Part shown: in pieces, positions 63,331-64,000 of the stretch
Numbering within the stretch: position 1 is the first letter of the stretch
Layout: each line of letters opens with the position of its first letter
DNA from: Pseudomonas moorei
Lineage (GTDB): Bacteria; Pseudomonadota; Gammaproteobacteria; Pseudomonadales; Pseudomonadaceae
Direction: 5' to 3'
Length of the DNA: 64,000 bases
Assembly (NCBI RefSeq): GCF_008801475.1
Contig: NZ_VZPP01000006.1
Location: 186,001-250,000 of the forward strand
Position numbers and translations under genes: made by a program
The notes under the pieces: model-generated
Seen by the model: only the letters and a program-made list of their open reading frames with translations
The model's database searches: none
Told to the model about the DNA's origin: nothing

Positions 63331-64000
63331 TCACTTCAGTCGGGCCAGGCGTTCGGTCAGCAGATCGAAGAAGCCCTGGGCGTCGCCGCTGTCCACCCAG
63401 AACGCATTCTTCGGTGCCCCGAGGCCGTCATGCCAGTCGACAATGGTTTGACCGAAGGTCGGCCCTTCTCGACTGTCGACCACAACGTTGACCCGGCGAC
63501 CGCTGAACAACTGCGGCTTGAGCAGGTAGGCGATGACCGTGGCGTCATGCACCGGACCACCCGGAATGCCGTAGTGCTCCATATCGCCCTTGATGTATTC
63601 ATTAAGAATATCGCCGACCAGCTTGCTGGCATTGTTGTTCAGCGCCGCAATCTGCCGCAGGCGCGCCTCGCTGGTGAGGATCTTGTGGGTCACATCCAGG
63701 GGCAGGTAAGTCAGCCTCACGCCACTCTTGAGTACGACCTCGGCAGCGTGTGGATCGGCGAACAGGTTGAACTCCGCGACGGGCGTGATGTTGCCGCCAT
63801 TGAAATGCGCACCGCCCATGATTACGACTTCCTTGATGCCCTGCACGATTTCAGGCTCCTGGATCAGCGCGAGCGCCAGGTTGGTCTGTGGCCCCAGCAT
63901 GGCGATGGTGATGCTGTGGGGCTTGGCCGCCTTCAGTGTGCCGATCAGGAACTCGACTGCACCGTCCTCGGCCAACCCCTTCTTCGGCTCGTACACGGCG
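63331..64000 (-). CDS. Nucleoside hydrolase (IUNH family), 5' end beyond the window
   Basis: The frame runs off the right edge, so the N-terminal Asp cluster (DxDxxxDD) is missing from view. The visible part has family blocks: ITIAMLGPQTNLALALIQEPEI, VVIMGGAHFNGGNITPVAEFNLFADPHAAEVVLKSG, LPLDVTHKILTS, and GGPVHDATVIAYLLKPQLF with the substrate/metal-binding HD. It hydrolyses purine or pyrimidine nucleosides to base and ribose. Confidence 0.9.
   Translation of the reverse strand, partial: AVYEPKKGLAEDGAVEFLIGTLKAAKPHSITIAMLGPQTNLALALIQEPEIVQGIKEVVIMGGAHFNGGNITPVAEFNLFADPHAAEVVLKSGVRLTYLPLDVTHKILTSEARLRQIAALNNNASKLVGDILNEYIKGDMEHYGIPGGPVHDATVIAYLLKPQLFSGRRVNVVVDSREGPTFGQTIVDWHDGLGAPKNAFWVDSGDAQGFFDLLTERLARLK

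Overview
The window is high-GC gammaproteobacterial DNA. The pheT-ihfA-MerR-tRNA-Pro block, the infC gene with an ATT start, and the protein sequences themselves fit the Pseudomonas fluorescens group. It has three parts: a left chromosomal arm (1-11409), an inserted element of about 42 kb (11410-53531), and a right chromosomal arm (53532-64000).

Left arm: a leftward operon encodes a dipeptide/opine-type ABC importer (fused double ATPase cut by the window edge, two permeases, a Tat-type binding protein), followed upstream by an FAD amine oxidase and a HAD hydrolase. Next to it lie an aldehyde dehydrogenase (leftward) and a GNAT acetyltransferase and a cupin protein (rightward). Together they look like uptake and oxidative catabolism of an amine- or peptide-like nitrogen compound. 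The exact substrate cannot be read from the sequence.

Inserted element: a tRNA-Pro(GGG) gene at 53484-53560 is the attachment site. 52 bp including the tRNA 3' part are repeated exactly at 11410-11461. The integrase and an excisionase-like gene sit directly beside the tRNA. Most of the insert is a complete-looking lambdoid siphophage prophage. It has a rightward early operon (45557-53394), a divergent immunity region (S24-type repressor and a Cro/YdaS-like protein), and a leftward early operon: CII-like, Rha/KilAC antirepressor, O-like, P-like, DUF1364, VRR-NUC, a second tyrosine recombinase and Q. A long leftward late operon follows: holin, HNH, terminase, portal, protease, HK97 capsid, connectors, tail tube, G/GT chaperone with a programmed frameshift, tape measure, tail tip, tail proteins and endolysin. 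Six operator-like sites of the form TTTAGC-N5-GCTAAA are arranged as an OR-like and an OL-like cluster, with matching promoters and a boxA after PL. Accessory (moron-type) genes include a DUF2971 gene between terminators, an EVE-like/HNH_2 putative type IV nuclease, and several envelope proteins.

The leftmost 5 kb of the element (11462-16400) is not ordinary phage. It carries a SLATT-like two-TM protein coupled to a 45-aa ORF, an aquaporin, a paralogue of the flagellar-number regulator FleN, three copies of a 69-aa ORF family sharing one leader, and a coiled-coil gene behind an SOS box. This is the most novel part of the window.

Right arm: MerR-type regulator, ihfA, pheT, pheS, rplT, rpmI, infC and thrS form the conserved leftward translation cluster. 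Beyond them are a small exported protein, a cold-shock protein, an I78-type inhibitor lipoprotein, two small conserved ORFs and a nucleoside hydrolase cut by the window edge. All assignments come from reading the sequence. No database search was run.
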